A DNA stretch of 64,000 nt from Candidatus Lustribacter telmatis. Its GTDB lineage: Bacteria > Vulcanimicrobiota > Vulcanimicrobiia > Vulcanimicrobiales > Vulcanimicrobiaceae. The stretch is taken from contig PLRU01000073.1 of the NCBI GenBank assembly GCA_003164045.1, positions 9,328-73,327 of the forward strand. Reading direction: 5' to 3'. The notes under the pieces are model-generated. The model was not told the origin of the DNA, made no database searches, and worked only from the letters and a program-made list of their open reading frames with translations. Position numbers and translations under genes: made by a program. Positions 1-9,842 of this stretch are shown piece after piece. Each line of letters starts with the position of its first letter. Position 1 is the first letter of the stretch.

Positions 1-4
1 AATC

Positions 5-403
5 CTAGTCCACGACCGCGATGCAGTCGATCTCCACGTTCACGCCGGTGCGATGCGGCGTTCCGCCGATACACGTGCGCGTCACCTTTTCCCCGGCCAT
101 CACTTCGCCGAACGCCTCGTTGAATTTCGGAAAGTCCGCGACGTTGCGCAGACACACGCGCATGTTGACCACGTTGGCAAAACTCGCGCCGGCGTGCGCG
201 AGGATGGCACGCAGGTTCTCGAGCGTCTGCCGCGTCTGGGCTCCGATATCATCGGAGACCACCTCGCGCTGCGCGTTGAGCGGCCCTTGGCCCGACACGA
301 AAAGCATGTTCCCGGCACGAATCGCCTGCGCGATCGGAGCCGGCTTCGATGCATCGGTAAATCCCGTCACCGGAGCGTTCGGCGAGGTGATGATCTCCTT
401 CAT
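5..403 (-). CDS. RidA family (YjgF/YER057c) protein
   Basis: This 132-residue protein has the length and fold signature of the RidA family. It shows the N-terminal stretch leading into FVSGQGPL, the middle segment QTLENLRAILAHAGASFANV, and the C-terminal motif HRTGVNVEIDCIAVVD. Family members form trimers in the cytosol, and the RidA branch hydrolyses reactive enamine/imine intermediates released by PLP enzymes. The usual catalytic arginine lies in this C-terminal motif; the Arg in PHRTG is the candidate, although spacing to VEID differs slightly from classical RidA, so it may be a paralogue of another subfamily. It is divergent from the next gene, with 32 bases between the two starts. The family call is firm; the substrate is unknown. 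Confidence 0.9.
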   Translation of the reverse strand: MKEIITSPNAPVTGFTDASKPAPIAQAIRAGNMLFVSGQGPLNAQREVVSDDIGAQTRQTLENLRAILAHAGASFANVVNMRVCLRNVADFPKFNEAFGEVMAGEKVTRTCIGGTPHRTGVNVEIDCIAVVD

Positions 404-435
404 ACGAGCGTCTTCCGAACGGGGGCCAGGCGTTC

Positions 436-1458
436 ATGCCGTTGCGCGACAAAAGCAGTCCCATGATGGACCAGCCCTTCTTCGACCGCTGGCGGGCCAA
501 GCTGATCGCGAATCTCGAGCCGGCCAGCGTCGGCGAGCTCGATACGATCCGCTTTGCCCAGGTCGCCGCGACGGTGGCGGTCGTCTGTCCGTTTCTGCGC
601 TTCGACGGCGAGCCGTGCGAGCAGTTGATCACCTACTACCTCCAGGTCGGCAGCGGCGTCGAAGACGATCTCTCGTATGCGCTCGGCGCCTGTCATCGCC
701 ACCTCGGTCACGCGTTCGACGTGTTGTTCACCGCCGACCGCATCGGGCTCCCCGATGCGTGCGACGACGACGCGGTCGATGCGTCGGCTGCGGCGCCGCC
801 GGCCCGTCCGCCGGCACTAGCCGACGATACCGAACTCGCGCAACGGCTGCTCACCGACGGCACGGCGACGGCAGTCGACTTCGGCACGACGGCGCTCCAC
901 GAGGGTTTCCCGATCGTCAGCGGCGCGCGCGTGACGTTTGCCGCACACATCGCACAACGCTTGCGCGACACCGGCGTGCTCGAGCTGGCCGGCGACCTCG
1001 GCCTCGAGGTTGCCTCGGATGAGGGCGGCTGCGTGACGCTCGCAACGCCGATGCCGGATGGAGCCGAAGAGTGGATTTCGCAGAATCGTGCGTTACGCGA
1101 ACTGGTGAGCGACGTCTTGGAGAACGCCGTCGACCCGATCGGTTACCGCTATCGCACGATCGCCGATGCGCTGCCCGATCTCGTCACCTTCGAACCGCGC
1201 GTGTATACGAACGTCCGCAGCGGCGCGCTCGAGGTGCGAGCGCTCGTTGTCTCGACGCCGGCGGAGCGCACCTGGGAGAGCGACATCGAGGCCGACCGCC
1301 GGCAGACGCTGCACCTCTTCGTCGACCGCCTGCCGCGACCGGGTGACTACCTCGATGTCAACTTTGCGCTCTACCGCTTCGTTCGAGTCTGGGACGATGC
1401 TGGTACGCAGCGCGCCGACACCGTACTGGAACGAGTCAAGCAACCTTCGCGCAATTAA
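436..1458 (+). CDS. Uncharacterised protein, 340 aa
   Basis: I do not recognise this family. The protein is acidic and soluble-looking, with no signal peptide or membrane segment. It divides into an N-terminal half (about residues 10-125), an Asp/Ala/Pro-rich linker (about 110-135) and a C-terminal half with alternating charged and hydrophobic segments. The ATG at 436 is preceded by a G-rich stretch; ATGs at 463 and 466 are equally plausible and remove only ten residues. It reads the same way as the secreted protein that follows, 47 bases downstream, so the two may be cotranscribed. The long uninterrupted frame with strong third-position GC supports a real gene. Confidence 0.7.
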   Translation: MPLRDKSSPMMDQPFFDRWRAKLIANLEPASVGELDTIRFAQVAATVAVVCPFLRFDGEPCEQLITYYLQVGSGVEDDLSYALGACHRHLGHAFDVLFTADRIGLPDACDDDAVDASAAAPPARPPALADDTELAQRLLTDGTATAVDFGTTALHEGFPIVSGARVTFAAHIAQRLRDTGVLELAGDLGLEVASDEGGCVTLATPMPDGAEEWISQNRALRELVSDVLENAVDPIGYRYRTIADALPDLVTFEPRVYTNVRSGALEVRALVVSTPAERTWESDIEADRRQTLHLFVDRLPRPGDYLDVNFALYRFVRVWDDAGTQRADTVLERVKQPSRN

Positions 1459-1505
1459 CCTCCGGGAAGAACGAACTACCGGCACCGGTCGCGAAGGGAG
1501 AGGCT

Positions 1506-2597
1506 ATGCTCGCTCGTTTACGGTGGCCGCAACGGTTGCTCGCCGCACTTTTTTGTACGTCGCTCGCAACCACGCTCATGGGTGCATCGGGGCTGCTCAG
1601 CACCGCGCCCGTGCTCGTGCTCTTTCCTTTCCGTTACGCGGAAGGGCTGGATCCGCGCTACAGCACCGACTACATTGCGAAGCTCGGCGCCTCGATGACC
1701 GCCGTCGGCGGCGTCAAGATCGTGATGGGCGATCCCGCCACCACCCCCGAGAATTTTCTACATACCACCAAAGTGGACAACGGCGACTTCTATCTGACCG
1801 GATACATTGCGCCGCCGGTCAACGGCGCGATGTCGGTGATCGAACAGATCGTGAGCGCGCGCAGCGGTACGGTCGTGTGGGCGAACACCGCGCACATCGG
1901 CGCCGACAAAGACATCACCGATCAAGGACCGATCGTGCAAAACGCGCTGCTCACGTATGCAACGCGCGGCTACTTCGCGATCCTCAACCCAACGCCGAAA
2001 CCGGCCGCAGCGCCGCCGACCTCGGCACCGAAGAAAAACGGCATCAGCCCTGTGGGCAGCAGCTCCGGGCCCTCGGGCAAGGGCCTCGATAAACCACCGC
2101 TGCAATTGCCGAACGAGGCTTACGGCTTCTCATCGGGGCCCACCGCGCCGCCGAAAATTTACGCCTCAGCCAGCCGCCCGACGCGCTTCGTCGTGCTGCC
2201 GATCACGGGCAAGACTGTGCCGCCGGTAATCCGCACCTTTGCCGGAGCGGCGCTCGTCACGGCGCTCTCGCGTCACGGCCAAACCGCCGCGCAAGGCGAT
2301 CCCGAGCAGACGCAGCATCCGTTGCTGCGCGGTCCGCAAATTTGCGCGCAGACCGGGGGCACGTATATCGTTTGGGGCGACGTGCGCACGAAGTCGTCCG
2401 ACGCCACAAACGGCAACGACATGTGGACCGAAGCCTATATCAACGTCGCTGTCTACGATTGCCGCACGCAAAAACTGGAGTCGGTCGCGAAGCCGCTCTA
2501 CGGCGGAGCGTTCAGCTGGAAGACCGCCGTCGATCGCGCGGCCAACCTGGCCGTGACCGACTATCTCCTAAAGGTCTCGACCGTCGCGCATTTCTAG
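1506..2597 (+). CDS. Secreted uncharacterised protein, 363 aa
   Basis: The N-terminus (RLRWPQRLLAALFCTSLATT, then LMGASG) is a typical Sec signal peptide, so the product should be exported. The mature part has two similar-looking halves, each beginning with a hydrophobic beta-strand (VLVLFPFRY near residue 35, RFVVLPITG near residue 225). They are joined by a Pro/Ser/Gly-rich linker (about 155-195). The pattern of a strand followed by a small-residue helix and later VWGDVRT / YINVAVYD resembles curli/TolB-N-like periplasmic folds, but no family is recognised. A purine-rich ribosome site (GGGAGAGG) lies just before the ATG. The last 30 bases overlap the convergent molybdopterin gene. Confidence 0.7.
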   Translation: MLARLRWPQRLLAALFCTSLATTLMGASGLLSTAPVLVLFPFRYAEGLDPRYSTDYIAKLGASMTAVGGVKIVMGDPATTPENFLHTTKVDNGDFYLTGYIAPPVNGAMSVIEQIVSARSGTVVWANTAHIGADKDITDQGPIVQNALLTYATRGYFAILNPTPKPAAAPPTSAPKKNGISPVGSSSGPSGKGLDKPPLQLPNEAYGFSSGPTAPPKIYASASRPTRFVVLPITGKTVPPVIRTFAGAALVTALSRHGQTAAQGDPEQTQHPLLRGPQICAQTGGTYIVWGDVRTKSSDATNGNDMWTEAYINVAVYDCRTQKLESVAKPLYGGAFSWKTAVDRAANLAVTDYLLKVSTVAHF

Positions 2598-4835
2598 CGC
2601 TGCATAAATGCGCTCGGCGGTGATCGGGAACTCGTGCAGGCGCACGCCGGTCGCGTTGGCCACCGCGTTGATAATCGCCGGGCCGACACCGCTATTGCTC
2701 AGTTCACCGGCCATCTTCGAGCCGTACGGGCCGCCGGCCGATGGCGCTTCGACGAGGATCGTGCGCATCGGCGGGATGTCTTTCATGGTGGGAATCTTGT
2801 AGTCGCCGAGACTGAGCGACGTGAGCTTGCCGCTCTCGTCGATCGGCATTTCTTCCATCGTCGTGCTGCCCAAGCCGTAGATCCAGCCGCCGTCGAGTTG
2901 TCCTTGATGTCCGAGCGGATTGATGATGCGCCCGACGTCGGCTACGAGCACGCCGTCGCGCAATTCGAACGCGCCCGTATCGCGGTCGACAGCGACATCG
3001 AATGCAAAGGCGGAGAAGCTGTAATCGGCGGGATGCGCCGCGTCGTGCTGCGTACCGTCGTACTCGCCGACGACGTGAATCGGTTTGCCGCCCGTTGCGC
3101 GCGCCACGCCCTCGTCGTAGGGAACGCTGCGTCCGTTCGCATCGGCGAACCGTCCGGCTTCGATCACGAGACCCGTGCGCTGCTTGATTTCCGCCGCCAG
3201 TAATCCGGCCGCCACGCTCGCAGCGTTGCCGACGATGTAGGTGACGCGGCTTCCGCCCGAACCGGGATCTTGCTTGGCATCGTGGGTGGAGCCGCCGTGG
3301 CACAACACGCGCTCGAGGCCGACGCCGAAACTTGCGGCAAATACGCGCTGCGCGACGGTGTATGCACCCGAACCCTGATCCGGCACGCCGCACACGATCT
3401 CGATCGTGCCGTCGACGCGCAGCGTAGCATCGATGGCGGTCTTGCCGCCGCCCGTATGACGGCACACGATCGCCATGCCCCACGCTCCGCCCGGCCGGGC
3501 GGGCCGCTGCTCGCGGTCGCGCTTGAGCGCTTCGAGCACGGCATACCCCTGGGGCTCGTGTATCGCCTCGTCCGTCACCGCGGTCTCGCCTTCGCGCACG
3601 ATGTTGAGCATGCGAAATTCCAGCGCGTCGATACCGAGATCGGCGGCGATCAAATCGACATGTTGTTCCCAGGCAAAGAACACTTGCACGTCGGCGGGCG
3701 CGCGCACGTGCGCACCCGGAATGCTGTTCGTATACACGGATTGGACGTCGAGGCGCACGTGCGGCACCTGATAGCCGACCGTGGCGTAGCCCGTTGCGCC
3801 GGGCAAGAGGCTTGGGGCAGGCTTGCCGGCCGCATAGGCGCCCCCGTTATAGAGCACCTTCGACTCGTGCGCGAGAAACTTCCCGTGCGCGTCGACCGCG
3901 GTCCGCAGCGTGATATCCGCTTGGTGCCGCACCGAACTCGCTTGCAGTTCTTCGACGTAGCTGTAGACGTGTTTGACGGGCCGGCCCGTCGCTTTCGCCA
4001 GATAGTAGCACGCGAACTCGTCGATGGTGAGGCCTTTGCCGCCGAAGTCGCCGCCGATGGCGGCCGATTCCACGATGATCTTCTCGAGCGGCACGCCGGT
4101 GACGTTCGACATCCACTGCCGTACTGAGAACGGCTGCTTGTTCACGGTCCACACGTGCACCACGCCGTCGCCGTCGATCCATACCGTGCTCGCATGCGTT
4201 TCGATGTAGCCCGCGTGCTGCCGCGGCGTGGTAAAGCGGTGTTCGTAGACGCGGTGCGCGCCGGCGAAAATCGGCTCGAGATTCGCATCGCCCTTCGTTA
4301 CGAGCGTCGAGCCTTGCACGTTCGGATGGACGCGTTTCGGCGGCGTCTTCCCGGCATAAAAGTATGAGCTCAAATCCGGATGCAACACCGGCGCGCTAGG
4401 AGCGAGCGCGGACGCGACGTCGATGACCACCGGCAAGTCTTCGTACTCGACCTCGACGAGGCGGGCCGCTTCTTCGGCCGCTTCGCGCGTCTCGGCGGCA
4501 ACGGCGGCAACGCGATCGCCGATATAGAGCACTTTGTCGTACGCGAGCACGGGCAAATCGTAGAGCATTCGGCCGGAACGCTTGCCCGGTCCGATGTCGG
4601 CCGAGGTCAGCACGGCGTGCACGCCCGGCACGCGCTTCGCCGCGCTCGTATCGATGCGCACGATTCTTGCATGCGCGACGGGGCTCGTCGTGAACGCGGC
4701 CCACAGCATGTTCGGCAGATGCACGTCGGCCGTGTACTTCATCTTGCCGCTAACCTTATCGCGGCCTTCGACGCGGATTTCGTCCGTCGCGAGAATGCCG
4801 TCCCCGCGCCGCGGCGCGGCGATCGTCGACGTCAT
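2568..4835 (-). CDS. Molybdenum hydroxylase large subunit (xanthine dehydrogenase/CoxL-like)
   Basis: This 755-residue protein is the molybdopterin-binding subunit of a three-component molybdenum hydroxylase. The N-terminal domain (DKVSGKMKYTADVHLPNMLW onward, about 20-130) and the following Mo-binding domains (GGDFGGKG near 265, GVPDQGSGAYTVAQ near 470, GLGSTTMEEMP near 645, MAGELSNSGVGPAIINAVAN near 710) match the family. The Glu in MAGEL is the likely catalytic base. The CO dehydrogenase active-site loop AYRCSFR is absent; the equivalent place reads HVRAPADVQ, and the usual RGxG of xanthine-type enzymes is also missing. It is therefore not CO dehydrogenase by motif and its substrate is open. 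The start overlaps the CoxG-like gene by four bases. Confidence 0.88.
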   Translation of the reverse strand: MTSTIAAPRRGDGILATDEIRVEGRDKVSGKMKYTADVHLPNMLWAAFTTSPVAHARIVRIDTSAAKRVPGVHAVLTSADIGPGKRSGRMLYDLPVLAYDKVLYIGDRVAAVAAETREAAEEAARLVEVEYEDLPVVIDVASALAPSAPVLHPDLSSYFYAGKTPPKRVHPNVQGSTLVTKGDANLEPIFAGAHRVYEHRFTTPRQHAGYIETHASTVWIDGDGVVHVWTVNKQPFSVRQWMSNVTGVPLEKIIVESAAIGGDFGGKGLTIDEFACYYLAKATGRPVKHVYSYVEELQASSVRHQADITLRTAVDAHGKFLAHESKVLYNGGAYAAGKPAPSLLPGATGYATVGYQVPHVRLDVQSVYTNSIPGAHVRAPADVQVFFAWEQHVDLIAADLGIDALEFRMLNIVREGETAVTDEAIHEPQGYAVLEALKRDREQRPARPGGAWGMAIVCRHTGGGKTAIDATLRVDGTIEIVCGVPDQGSGAYTVAQRVFAASFGVGLERVLCHGGSTHDAKQDPGSGGSRVTYIVGNAASVAAGLLAAEIKQRTGLVIEAGRFADANGRSVPYDEGVARATGGKPIHVVGEYDGTQHDAAHPADYSFSAFAFDVAVDRDTGAFELRDGVLVADVGRIINPLGHQGQLDGGWIYGLGSTTMEEMPIDESGKLTSLSLGDYKIPTMKDIPPMRTILVEAPSAGGPYGSKMAGELSNSGVGPAIINAVANATGVRLHEFPITAERIYAALEMRDGRDL

Positions 4836-5287
4836 GCCGGTGTTGCGAGCGCCTTCCGGAGATTCGCGGCAACTTCTTGCAGCGTTTGGTCGGCTTTCTT
4901 GCGGATGATCGGTTGACCGAAATCCCCGATGCGCCCCATCACGTTCGCGTCGGTGCTCACTTCGAGCTTGGTGCCGTCGCCTTCGGGCGTGAGCTTCATC
5001 GACATCGTCGCTTTGACCGCGCCGCCCACGCGCTTATCCGCCGCTTCGACCAGGAGCGAGGCCGTGCGATTCGCTTCGTCTTTCTCGACGATCGAAATAT
5101 CGCTCGCCAGCGACAACCCGATCGGGCCGACTTTGATTTTCACGACGGCTTTGTAGTGGTTGTTGCCGAGGTCTTCGACGCCGTCGCAGCCGGGAATGCA
5201 CTTTGCCATGGACGGGACGTCCATAACGAAGGCCCAGACCCGTTCCGGGCTAGCGCCGGAGAGGTCGATGGTCTGGTCAAACTTCAT
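4832..5287 (-). CDS. CoxG-like SRPBCC protein
   Basis: A 151-residue protein of the CoxG/SRPBCC (START-like) family: it opens with a short strand (DQTIDLSGASPERVWAFVMD), then IPGCDGVEDL and a series of strands ending in a long C-terminal helix that starts at PIIRKKADQTLQEVAANL. In carboxydotrophs CoxG anchors the molybdenum enzyme to the membrane and helps recruit it to quinone; here no membrane helix is visible. It lies between the FAD and molybdopterin subunits, overlapping each by four bases, so it is part of the same complex or its assembly. The family call is good, the precise role inferred. Confidence 0.88.
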   Translation of the reverse strand: MKFDQTIDLSGASPERVWAFVMDVPSMAKCIPGCDGVEDLGNNHYKAVVKIKVGPIGLSLASDISIVEKDEANRTASLLVEAADKRVGGAVKATMSMKLTPEGDGTKLEVSTDANVMGRIGDFGQPIIRKKADQTLQEVAANLRKALATPA

Positions 5288-6165
5288 GCGTTAACCTTGA
5301 GATCGATGTTCGCAAGAGAGGCGATCGTGCGTTCGGTCCAAACGCGCGCCATCTCGCGTTTGTAGTTTGCCGAGCCGCGCACGTCGTCGAGCGGATCGAC
5401 TTCATCGCGCACGAGGGCCGATGCTTCGCGAATCGACGCGGCCGTGAGCTTCTGCCCTAGCAGTGCCTTCTCGACGGCTTTCGCGCGCAACGGCGTGACG
5501 GCGAGTGCGCCGAGGCCGATCCGGATATCCTTGCATTTGCCGTCAGGGTCGACGCCGAGCCGCACGGCAACCGACACTGTTGCGTAGTCGTCCTCGGTGC
5601 GCGGCAAGAACTTCTTGTACGCGAGGCGCGATCCGGCCGGCATCGGCGGAACTTTGACCGAGCGCAACAGTTCGTTCTCACCCAGCGTCGTCTCGAAGAA
5701 GTCGCTGAAGAACGCTTCCATCGGAATCGAGCGCGCACCGCCGCCCGCACTCACGACGTCGATCGTCGAGTCGAGGGCGATGAGCACCGGCGGCGGATCC
5801 TGCGCCGGATCGGCGTGAACGAGGTTGCCGCCCAGCGTCGCTTGATTGCGGATGCGAATCGTAGCGATCACGCCGAGCGATTGGGGCAGCGCCGCCGCGT
5901 AAGCGAACGCTTCGGGCGACGTTTCGAGTTGCCGATGCGTGGTCATCGCGCCGACTTCGAGGCCGCCGTCTGCCGAGCGCTTGATACCGCGGAGTTCTTT
6001 GATGTTGCCGAGACCCACGACTTTGGCGGGCTGCACGAGCCCCTGCTGCATCATGAGGATGAGCGACGTACCGCCGGCGATGAACTCGACCTCGTCGCCG
6101 TATTCTTTGAGGGCTGCGAGCGCTTCGTCGATCGAAGCGGCCGCCGTATAATCAAACGTTCGCAC
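5284..6165 (-). CDS. FAD-binding subunit of molybdenum hydroxylase (CoxM-like)
   Basis: This 293-residue protein carries the FAD-binding domain of the xanthine dehydrogenase/CoxM family: IAGGTSLILMMQQG (about 31-44) is the first FAD loop and TLGGNLVHADPAQDPPPVL (about 110-130) the second. The CO-dehydrogenase FAD-medium C-terminal domain follows (about 180-285), ending with DPLDDVRGSANYKREMARV. The subunit relays electrons from the 2Fe-2S subunit to the quinone or another acceptor. The start overlaps the end of the 2Fe-2S gene by 14 bases and its own end overlaps the CoxG-like gene by four, so translation is probably coupled. Confidence 0.92.
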   Translation of the reverse strand: MRTFDYTAAASIDEALAALKEYGDEVEFIAGGTSLILMMQQGLVQPAKVVGLGNIKELRGIKRSADGGLEVGAMTTHRQLETSPEAFAYAAALPQSLGVIATIRIRNQATLGGNLVHADPAQDPPPVLIALDSTIDVVSAGGGARSIPMEAFFSDFFETTLGENELLRSVKVPPMPAGSRLAYKKFLPRTEDDYATVSVAVRLGVDPDGKCKDIRIGLGALAVTPLRAKAVEKALLGQKLTAASIREASALVRDEVDPLDDVRGSANYKREMARVWTERTIASLANIDLKVNA

Positions 6166-6634
6166 GATCGATCCCCGCTGCGGCTTCGATCGAGTCGATG
6201 ATCTTGTAGTAGCCCGTGCATCGGCACAGGTTGCCCATCATCCATTCCTTGATTTCGTCACGCGTCGGCTTCGCGTTTTGCGCGAGCAGCGCGGTCGCGG
6301 CGATGATCTGCCCCGAGGTGCAGATGCCGCATTGGAAGCCGCCCTTGCGAATGAACGCATCTTGCAGCGGCGAAAGCTCGTCCTCAGACGGCGCGATGCC
6401 CTCGATGGTCGTCACCGACCGGCCGTCGACCATGATCGCCGGAAGCAGGCAACCCGACATCAGGGTGCCGTCGACGAGAATGCTGCACGCGCCGCAGACG
6501 CCGATGCTGCAGCCGATCTTCGTCCCGGTGAGACCTATGTCGTCGCGCAGCAAGTCCGCCATGAGGACTTCGGGACCGACGGACCGCTCGACGGTCTTCC
6601 CGTTGAGTTCGAATGAAATCTGGTGAACGCTCAC
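6152..6634 (-). CDS. 2Fe-2S subunit of molybdenum hydroxylase (CoxS-like)
   Basis: A 160-residue iron-sulfur subunit. The plant-type ferredoxin cluster is seen as CSIGVCGACSILVDG (about 42-56) plus a later Cys (SGCLLPA). The second, all-helical cluster uses CGICTSGQ (about 98-105) and NLCRCTGYYKI (about 134-144). Length and motif order are standard for CoxS/XdhC small subunits. It is the first gene of the four-gene molybdenum enzyme group and starts 42 bases after the thiolase gene ends, so it may be read from the upstream fatty-acid-type operon. It passes electrons from the molybdenum site to the FAD subunit. Confidence 0.93.
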   Translation of the reverse strand: MSVHQISFELNGKTVERSVGPEVLMADLLRDDIGLTGTKIGCSIGVCGACSILVDGTLMSGCLLPAIMVDGRSVTTIEGIAPSEDELSPLQDAFIRKGGFQCGICTSGQIIAATALLAQNAKPTRDEIKEWMMGNLCRCTGYYKIIDSIEAAAGIDRANV

Positions 6635-6676
6635 CCTGGCAAAATGCCACGCCGCCTTACAGGCACCCTTCCCGCC

Positions 6677-7858
6677 TCACACGACTTCGAAGAGGCCGGC
6701 GGCGCCCATCCCGCCGCCGATACACATCGTGACGACGACGTACTTGACGTTGCGGCGCTTGCCCTCGAGCAGCGCGTGCATCGTCATGCGGGTACCGCTG
6801 AGGCCATATGGGTGGCCGATCGAGATCGCGCCGCCGTCGACATTGAAGCGTTCGTTCGGAATGCCCAGCGTGTCGCGGCAGTAGACGGTCTGGACGGCGA
6901 ACGCTTCGTTGAGTTCCCAGAGGCCGATGTCGTCCACGGTCAGTCCGTGCCGCCGTAGCAAGGCGGGAATAGCGAAGACCGGCCCGATCCCCATCTCGCC
7001 CGGCTCGCAGCCCGAAACGACGAGCCCGCGATAGATGCCCAGCGGCTGCAGGTTTCGCCGCGCCGCTTCCTTACCGTCCATGACGACGACCGCACCCGCG
7101 CCGTCGGAGAGCTGGGAAGAGTTGCCGGCGGTAATCGTCGAGTTCTTGCCCAGCACGCCCTTGAGCGCGGCGAGACCCTCGAGGGTCGTATCCGCGCGGT
7201 TGCCTTCATCTTTCGTCAGCGTCACCGCCTCTTCGCTGAACGTGCCGTCCTCTTTGTGCTCGACAAATTTCCACGCCGGCAAGGGCACGATCTCCGCATC
7301 GAACTTCCCGGCGGCTTGGGCGGCCGCGGTGCGCTGTTGACTTTGAAAGGCGTAGGCATCCTGCGCTTCGCGCGAGATGTTGTAGTGCGTCGCGACCGCG
7401 TCGGCGGTCTGCAGCATCGGCATGTAGATGTCGGGCTCGTGCCGCAGCGTCCACTCGTCGGTGAAGTTGTGCACGTTCAGCACGTTCTGCACGAGCGAGA
7501 TCGACTCGCAGCCGCCGGCGACGACGACCTTTGCGCCGTCGGCCAGAATGCGCCCCGCCGCCGTCGCGATCGATTGAAGACCCGACGAACAATAGCGGTT
7601 GATCGTCACGCCCGGAACGCCGATCGGCAGGCCGGCGCGCAGCGCGGCAACGCGCCCGAGGTTGTTGCCCGTGGCGCCTTCGGGCAGTCCGACGCCGAGG
7701 ATCACGTCTTCGACCTCCGCCGGATCGACGCCGGCGCGCGCGACTGCGTGCGCGATCGCATGACCGGCCATCGTCGCGCCGTGCGTTTGATTGAACGCGC
7801 CGCGGAACGCGCGGCCGATCGGCGTGCGCGCCGCCGAAACGATCACGGCTTCAGACAA
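6677..7858 (-). CDS. Thiolase (acetyl-CoA acyltransferase)
   Basis: A 393-residue thiolase. The nucleophile Cys is in [12 protein letters not shown], the catalytic His in [11 protein letters not shown] and the second Cys in [15 protein letters not shown] at the C-terminus. It catalyses the last step of beta-oxidation (or its reverse). I place the start at the TTG at 7858, because translation from there begins [15 protein letters not shown], the normal thiolase N-terminus, and overlaps the stop of the upstream dehydrogenase by eight bases. A start at 7960 would add 34 residues with no resemblance to thiolase. The upstream neighbours supply the preceding beta-oxidation steps. Confidence 0.93.
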   Translation of the reverse strand: MSEAVIVSAARTPIGRAFRGAFNQTHGATMAGHAIAHAVARAGVDPAEVEDVILGVGLPEGATGNNLGRVAALRAGLPIGVPGVTINRYCSSGLQSIATAAGRILADGAKVVVAGGCESISLVQNVLNVHNFTDEWTLRHEPDIYMPMLQTADAVATHYNISREAQDAYAFQSQQRTAAAQAAGKFDAEIVPLPAWKFVEHKEDGTFSEEAVTLTKDEGNRADTTLEGLAALKGVLGKNSTITAGNSSQLSDGAGAVVVMDGKEAARRNLQPLGIYRGLVVSGCEPGEMGIGPVFAIPALLRRHGLTVDDIGLWELNEAFAVQTVYCRDTLGIPNERFNVDGGAISIGHPYGLSGTRMTMHALLEGKRRNVKYVVVTMCIGGGMGAAGLFEVV

Positions 7859-9842
7859 GGGCCAACTCCTTTTCGGCGTACCACATCGGGCCGCCGCGAT
7901 AGGGCGGAAAGCCGTATCCGTACACGTAGACGATATCGATGTCGCCGGGCCGCAGCGCAACGCCCGTTTTCAACAACGCATCACCCACGGCGATCAGCGC
8001 ACCGGTCAACCGCCGCACGATCTCCGCGTCGCTCACATCGGGCCGCGGCACGATGCCCGCCTTTGCTGCTTCTTCCCGGAAGAGTTCGATCGTCACCGGA
8101 TCGGGCAACGGCTCGCGGCTGCCCTTTTCGTAGCGATACATCCCGGCACCGGTCTTCTGACCGAAGCGCTTCTCGCGATACAGGCGATCGACGATGGCCG
8201 AGCGGCTGCGCATCGCATCGGGATTGCCTTGCCCGATGTGCCAGAACACGTCGATTCCCGAAAGATCGAACATGGCGAACGGACCCATCGCCATGCCGAA
8301 GGCTTTCATCACGCGATCGATGCGCTCGGGGGCGACGCCTTCTTCGGCCAAGCCGATCGCTTCGCGTGCATAGTCGAAGAGCATCCGGTTGCCGATAAAC
8401 CCGAACGCGTTGGCCGACACGACGCCGACTTTGCGCAGCGTCTTGCCGAGCGCAATCGCCGTGGCCATCGTTTCGGCCGAGGTCTCCTTGCCGCGGACGA
8501 TTTCGAGCAGCTGCATGATGTTGGCGGGAACGAAGAAGTGCAAGCCGACGAACTTTCCCGGCCGCTTCGTGACCGCGGCCATCGCATCGATGTCGAGTGT
8601 CGAAGTGTTGCTGGCGAGAATCGCCGTGGGCTTGCAGATCGCGTCGAGCTTGGCGAAGACGGTCTTCTTCACGTCCATGCTCTCGAAGACGGCTTCGATC
8701 ACGATGTCGGCGGCGGCGAGTTCAGCGTAATCGCTCGCGAAACGGATCGACCCACCGCGCTTGGACGCCTCTTCTTGCGTCATCCGGCCACGCTGCACTT
8801 GGCTTGCGTACGTGCTGGAAACCAGCTGCTTCGCGCGTTCGATCTGCTCCGCGCTCGGATCGATCACGACCGTGGGAATCCCGGCGTTGGCGAACGTAAG
8901 CGCGATGCCCGTACCCATCGTGCCCGCGCCGGCGATGCCGGCGCCGGCGATCGGCAGCGGCTGAGCGGGGGCCATGCCTGGAATCTTCCCGAGTTCGCGC
9001 TCGGCGAAGAACACGTGGCGCAGCGCCGCGGAGGACGCCGACCGCACGAGTTCATCGAAGAGCCGGTATTCGCGCGCGAGCCCGCGCGGAAAGTCCAGTT
9101 CGATCGACGCTTCGACCGCGTCGATGAGTTTGTGCGCGGCAAAGCCGCCCGTTTCTTCCGGCGGAACGAGCTTGTGCGCTTGCGCCACCACGAACGGCGT
9201 CGCAAACAATCCGAGCCCGACGATACCGAGTTCGGTGCGGCGCGCCGACGTGCGGCGCTTCGGCGCAGCGGCGCGCACGCGCGCGACTATTGCAAGCGCG
9301 GCCCCGACGACGTCACTCGCCGCGAGTTCGTCGAGCAGCCCCTTCTCGCGCGCAGCCTCGGCGTCGAGGTTGTCGCCCTTGAGCATCAGTTGCAGCGCGT
9401 CTTGCGCGCCGATCAGGCGCGGCAGCCGCTGCGTTCCGCCGGCGCCCGGGATGAGCCCGAGCTTGATTTCGGGGAAGCCGAGCTTCGTGCCGGCAGCCGC
9501 AACGCGGTAATCGCACGCGAGCGCGAGTTCGAGGCCGCCGCCGAGGACCGTTTTCTCGAGCGCGGCGACGTAGGTTTTTGCGCTTCTCTCGACCGCGGCG
9601 ATCACATCGCGAATCGTCTTCGTACCGGCGGCCGGTTCGCTTGCGAAATCGTTCAGGTCCGCGCCGCCGCTAAAGAGCCCGTTCGCTCCGGTCAGGACGA
9701 TCGCATGGATGCTCGCGTCCGCCTCGGCAGCCGCAAGGACCGGGACGAGCGCGGTCGAGTAGGCGAACGAGAGCGCGTTGATCGGCGGATTGTCCAGCGT
9801 GACGATGCGAACGCCGTCGCGGTCTTCGGTGCGCACGTTCAT
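7851..9842 (-). CDS. Bifunctional enoyl-CoA hydratase / 3-hydroxyacyl-CoA dehydrogenase
   Basis: A 663-residue fusion with the same order as peroxisomal multifunctional enzyme and FadB/FadJ. An enoyl-CoA hydratase domain (about 1-190) has an oxyanion region [20 protein letters not shown] and the Glu-containing [20 protein letters not shown]. An NAD-binding domain begins [20 protein letters not shown], and two C-terminal dehydrogenase domains follow, including [15 protein letters not shown] and [15 protein letters not shown] near the end. It hydrates trans-2-enoyl-CoA and oxidises the 3-hydroxyacyl-CoA. The ATG at 9842 overlaps the acyl-CoA dehydrogenase stop by four bases. No thiolase-interacting extension is seen. 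Confidence 0.94.
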   Translation of the reverse strand: MNVRTEDRDGVRIVTLDNPPINALSFAYSTALVPVLAAAEADASIHAIVLTGANGLFSGGADLNDFASEPAAGTKTIRDVIAAVERSAKTYVAALEKTVLGGGLELALACDYRVAAAGTKLGFPEIKLGLIPGAGGTQRLPRLIGAQDALQLMLKGDNLDAEAAREKGLLDELAASDVVGAALAIVARVRAAAPKRRTSARRTELGIVGLGLFATPFVVAQAHKLVPPEETGGFAAHKLIDAVEASIELDFPRGLAREYRLFDELVRSASSAALRHVFFAERELGKIPGMAPAQPLPIAGAGIAGAGTMGTGIALTFANAGIPTVVIDPSAEQIERAKQLVSSTYASQVQRGRMTQEEASKRGGSIRFASDYAELAAADIVIEAVFESMDVKKTVFAKLDAICKPTAILASNTSTLDIDAMAAVTKRPGKFVGLHFFVPANIMQLLEIVRGKETSAETMATAIALGKTLRKVGVVSANAFGFIGNRMLFDYAREAIGLAEEGVAPERIDRVMKAFGMAMGPFAMFDLSGIDVFWHIGQGNPDAMRSRSAIVDRLYREKRFGQKTGAGMYRYEKGSREPLPDPVTIELFREEAAKAGIVPRPDVSDAEIVRRLTGALIAVGDALLKTGVALRPGDIDIVYVYGYGFPPYRGGPMWYAEKELALV

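Noticed and set aside
2568-6634. Aerobic carbon monoxide dehydrogenase (coxMSL)
   Set aside because: The gene set resembles cox, but the AYRCSFR active-site loop is missing from the large subunit, so CO oxidation is not supported.
7859-7960. Thiolase starting at 7960
   Set aside because: The added 34 residues are unrelated to thiolases and lie inside the upstream dehydrogenase gene; the TTG at 7858 gives the normal N-terminus.
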